Below are positions 7,501 through 9,330 of a stretch of DNA of 9,330 nucleotides, piece after piece. The stretch is from Methanobacteriota archaeon (GTDB lineage: Archaea; Thermoplasmatota; Poseidoniia; Poseidoniales; Poseidoniaceae): NCBI GenBank assembly GCA_002728035.1, contig PBUZ01000014.1, positions 1-9,330 of the forward strand, given 5' to 3'. Numbering within the stretch: the stretch's first letter is position 1; the number at the start of each line of letters is the position of its first letter. Under the pieces are notes generated by a model. It saw nothing but the letters and a program-made list of their open reading frames with translations, had not been told where the DNA came from and searched no databases. The translations under genes were made by a program, and so were the position numbers.

Positions 7501-9330
7501 TGTTCCGCAATCGCTTACCAGTGCCGAATCGGGTCAAGACATCAACCTCATCGGTGAAATTCGCCTTGAGAACCTCACCGAGGCCCCTGACCCCAGTGCT
7601 TACTTCCTCACCCTTGAGTTGAAGCACATCAACGCCTCGGACGGCAACATCACTTGGGAAGAAATCGCTAACCGTTCAGGCGTGATCGGTGGGGATTTCA
7701 ATTGGAACGTCGATCTTGGAAACGTTGCTGGTAGCGAAACGTACCGGTTTGCAGTTCGTGGATACGATGGTGGCGACTTGATTTGCCCACCATCGCAATA
7801 CAACCCTGACGAGACCTGCGCCATCCCGTTCGATATCACCATCGACACCTACGAGCCGAACTTGCTGGATCTCCAAGTGTTGAGTCCGGGAACCGACGCC
7901 AACGTGGATTCGAATTGGCGAACGCTGATCGACGATACCTGGGTTGTTCCACAACAGGCTCAGAAGATTCGCATGTCAAGTCAAGACTTGCCAAATCCAC
8001 CTGCGACCCTTGACCTGCATCTTTGGGTTGAACGTACCCATGACGCCAACGAAGACGGCCTACCCGATGCCTCGGAATACATCACGGTCACCTTGAACGG
8101 TGACGGCGAAGCACCAACCGCCAACTACACGGGCCAATACAGCGACTTTGCGAACGAAGGAACAGAAGGCAAAGTATCCATGTGGATTGAGGGCTATGAC
8201 TTGGCCGGTAACGCCATCGACGGTGGTGCACCGGGCTTTGATAACGACAAAATCACCTATGTTTCGATGTCGTCAAAGACACCCGTCATGCGCAATTTCT
8301 TCATTGAGGATTCCAAAGGAAACCGATTCCTGAACACCAACGAAGCACAGTACGACGGAACATGGAACAAGACGATGTACGCAGGCAACACGTACCATCT
8401 CATCGTCGAGGCAAGCGACGACAACGGCTGGCGCGACGTTGATTTCTTCCAAATCAACCTCGACAAGGCCGAGAGTTCGGACGAGATGACGATCTACTAC
8501 TTCCCTCGTAACGAAACGGCTTGGACCAGCAGCCCCCACATCGATGTGGTCTACGACGGAAATGTCATGCCGACCATGTTGGCGATGGACAACACGGCGC
8601 TCATCGATCCGTTTGAGTCGGATTTCATCCTCAACATCCCGATTCGCATTGATTGGGGCATCACTGGACTGAGCAACAAGGACATCGAACCCAAACTGCA
8701 AATGCAGGATCTTGACAACCCGCTCTACACCATGATCGATACGCAGCAACGTCACGTACAGTTCTGGCGATACAGCGACACGATTCGACTTGACTTCCGT
8801 ACCGATGAAGCCAACGACCTGATGGTTTCACCAATGTGGGAAGATCTCAGCGAACCGTTCACGCAAGACGTGCGAAAAGGGTTTGTCTTTGCGGGTGACA
8901 CCGTCCGATTCACCGGCCAGTACGCCTTCTTGGACGGCATGAGTGCCAGCGTCTACACCAACCCTGAAGTTGAATTGACGATGGAAATCAAGCGACTGAA
9001 TGCGGCAGAGGATTTCGACCGCGGCTATATTGCAACACCCGGCGAAACGATCTACCATTCGTTCACCGGTGGTGTGTTTGACATCAACCTCACCGCACCC
9101 GTGTTCACCAATGAATACCAATACGAGTTCAGGTTGTGCCCTCCTGTTGATCAACAAAAACCAGACCCATGCGACGATTATGCGATGCCTGACGGTGCTG
9201 AAGACACAACATCGGGTCTTTGCCAAGGCAACCCGAAGTACGGTTGCCAATCGTTCAAACTCATGGTTGACCGCACGCCACCCGAGGTCGTGACCAACTC
9301 GTGGCTTGCCGAGAAGGGAGCCTTGCCGGC
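4532..9330 (+). CDS. Giant secreted multidomain beta-sandwich (Ig-like) surface protein, N-terminal 1599 residues
   Basis: The frame is open from ATG 4532 to the window edge: 1599 codons with no stop. Residues 1-26 are a Sec signal peptide (basic N-region, ALFLVLLMLIAPFASA, likely cut before Asn27). Modules in order: a beta domain with LPDGETVTGA (58-67); a MAM/jelly-roll-like domain (131-378) from DFEG through GWTTVAVDLTDY to SGWYVDNFRLG; a TPVLHG module (383-484); an acidic motif DVADDGDVDYG (616-626); a second LPEG beta domain (from about 660); then Ig-like modules. Copies of one Ig-type module end in CPPx8C at 1085-1096 and 1536-1547, each later followed by a D-x-[TY]-x-P linker (1105, 1580). 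An EF-hand-type loop, DANEDGLPDASE, lies at 1171-1182. At least 17 N-x-[ST] sequons suggest dense N-glycosylation. No protease or other catalytic motif is visible, so an adhesive or structural surface role is inferred. The C-terminal anchor lies beyond the window. GAGGTG/AGGTGG support this start. Confidence 0.9.
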   Translation, partial: MSNKSNRNSKALFLVLLMLIAPFASANVTTFSDGNSSVDIEIRDGNEMSNLVDGDIDLPDGETVTGATMTVSTDMVEHGAHSRIDLETTPRVWNPAYNNQLTEFSDISLFQIEDGNEATPVTLVSEGYLTDFEGTTGGFMDSTDPGDMPSSGIGWEHGTLTSSDIPAGCSSGDECWGTNLADTNYTDDNPDGNVPVTYQAFTLSMTSTELFVDPLLKSKLAYFDSWHNFDTIAGQGQNSKRFADCGYLEIRSSPNPGFPPDTSGFSYLAIDQQNSTGLGMGTNLAQGASSSWNWDGRISSACGGLQNVDAQNNEGWGLAGTSTTPQNPSGWTTVAVDLTDYIDEYVQIRFVLHHTANPNVNLDDNMSGWYVDNFRLGDLLPQSASMTVRGMTPSSLGGANHPNGYGILSLEAETTQSATLTLDVLDTNNNLIDDKDGQPMTGLSGDIIELWNIDADKYRAVNLRFNFDSGPDRLSTPVLHGFSIGSRVGTGFNFTAFGPVTIDNGVWQTMGGGEPMIYSPDLKRTAYTNNLERSKFSYPITSITPMIQDDCMESPTIEITPTGGSQAFNAQDGVKTSLDVPMFGFTSVTSYQGACDVGGIWFDLEFGHHARHMRIDVADDGDVDYGFTEPAFDMFGRQTTFVSGTVDGVNYAAESATLTLDVNGEATGGFFLLPEGAEVSAADIGFDQVSIRSNSDPYEGFSLSLMAGSQSVELGDMPNSTYIVQEVLQSPFDFKGALNSLLTNPSVAGTHEDEFGRYWIMFRFMVDSPNASSGTSMTAVELDIVYNYSTVLNAADGLDIELNQGIALWTGGATATVPVAVYSDTGGGVTLSDLSVSSSTGYANTISMTGSPVGLYPNGEIYEVVTTHTVDPATGTSLSEAWLTFESSTGFIKLAWTDFMGFSEASDENNYVTLESTSAASPITNGQEITWRFRVNPTWDDTEAVRMYAGLTTANSINGLPDAVLLDPSVGNAVENDAGIISFELQNSIGVPQSLTSAESGQDINLIGEIRLENLTEAPDPSAYFLTLELKHINASDGNITWEEIANRSGVIGGDFNWNVDLGNVAGSETYRFAVRGYDGGDLICPPSQYNPDETCAIPFDITIDTYEPNLLDLQVLSPGTDANVDSNWRTLIDDTWVVPQQAQKIRMSSQDLPNPPATLDLHLWVERTHDANEDGLPDASEYITVTLNGDGEAPTANYTGQYSDFANEGTEGKVSMWIEGYDLAGNAIDGGAPGFDNDKITYVSMSSKTPVMRNFFIEDSKGNRFLNTNEAQYDGTWNKTMYAGNTYHLIVEASDDNGWRDVDFFQINLDKAESSDEMTIYYFPRNETAWTSSPHIDVVYDGNVMPTMLAMDNTALIDPFESDFILNIPIRIDWGITGLSNKDIEPKLQMQDLDNPLYTMIDTQQRHVQFWRYSDTIRLDFRTDEANDLMVSPMWEDLSEPFTQDVRKGFVFAGDTVRFTGQYAFLDGMSASVYTNPEVELTMEIKRLNAAEDFDRGYIATPGETIYHSFTGGVFDINLTAPVFTNEYQYEFRLCPPVDQQKPDPCDDYAMPDGAEDTTSGLCQGNPKYGCQSFKLMVDRTPPEVVTNSWLAEKGALP
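7310..7850 (+). repeat. Protein-level repeat, copy 1 (Ig-like module with CPPx8C loop)
   Basis: This part of the giant gene (about residues 927-1107) encodes ITWRFRVN, then GQDINLIGEIRL, LTLELKHINASD, FNWNVDLGNVAGSETYRFAVR and a CPPx8C loop, ending at the IDTYEP linker. The same order of strands and the same cysteine spacing recur about 440-455 residues later. The two copies are diverged at the DNA level. Confidence 0.55.
8624..9286 (+). repeat. Protein-level repeat, copy 2 (Ig-like module with CPPx8C loop and extra Cys pair)
   Basis: About residues 1365-1585 of the giant protein: LNIPIRID, then GDTVRFTGQYAF, LTMEIKRLNAAE, FDINLTAPVFTNEYQYEFRL, and CPPx8C at 1536-1547. Unlike copy 1, an insertion with Cys1564 and Cys1572 separates the loop from the final strand and the VDRTPPE linker. 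This suggests a second disulfide. Confidence 0.5.

Noticed and set aside
8273..8755. A 160-codon minus-strand frame inside the giant gene
   Set aside because: It is rich in Val, Asp, Arg and His, a typical reverse-complement artefact of Asp/Thr-rich coding sequence, with no start context or motif.
1..9330. CRISPR array, insertion sequence, integrase, toxin-antitoxin or phage-defence cassette, tRNA/rRNA gene
   Set aside because: I looked for regularly spaced direct repeats, terminal inverted repeats, transposase or nuclease motifs, and tRNA cloverleaf landmarks on both strands and found none. All sizeable stretches are explained by the annotated coding genes.

Overview
The window looks like a piece of an archaeal chromosome, most likely a marine planktonic euryarchaeon of the Poseidoniales (Marine Group II) type. 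Three things suggest this. A 340-residue SelB/EF-1A-like protein with a decayed GTPase domain belongs to a family I know from Euryarchaeota (its YPERL signature is present). A very long, sequon-rich secreted beta-sandwich protein is typical of that lineage. Gene starts are a mix of Shine-Dalgarno and apparently leaderless ones. Base composition is moderately GC-rich by eye. The placement is an inference from gene content; no rRNA or tRNA is present to confirm it.

Layout. (1) 1-1318, plus strand: the 3' end of a stand-alone biotin carboxylase, then 20 bases later a complete PfkB/ribokinase-family kinase. (2) 1319-4434, minus strand: three genes transcribed right to left, an acyl-CoA thioesterase (hotdog fold), the SelB-like pseudo-GTPase, and a membrane-anchored protein with a long disordered Pro/Glu-rich tail. 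The last of these ends base-to-base against the kinase gene, the two stop codons forming TGATCA. (3) 4435-4531: a 97-base divergent promoter region. (4) 4532-9330, plus strand: one uninterrupted reading frame of 1599 codons with a signal peptide and no stop before the window edge. It encodes the first part of a giant exported protein.

How the genes relate. Biotin carboxylase and thioesterase both act on acyl-CoA or carboxylation chemistry but lie on opposite strands, so a shared pathway is only suggestive. The giant protein is separately oriented and appears to be a cell-surface or extracellular adhesin-like or structural protein. It is built from beta-sandwich modules: a MAM/jelly-roll-like domain, two LP[DE]G beta modules, a TPVL module, and Ig-like domains with a repeated CPPx8C disulfide loop and one EF-hand-type calcium loop.

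I see no CRISPR array, transposon, integrase, toxin-antitoxin pair, recognisable defence cassette or stable RNA gene. The least ordinary items are the modular giant protein (with a divergent internal duplication of about 440-455 residues period), the P-loop-decayed SelB-like factor, and an inverted-repeat trio at the thioesterase/SelB-like junction.
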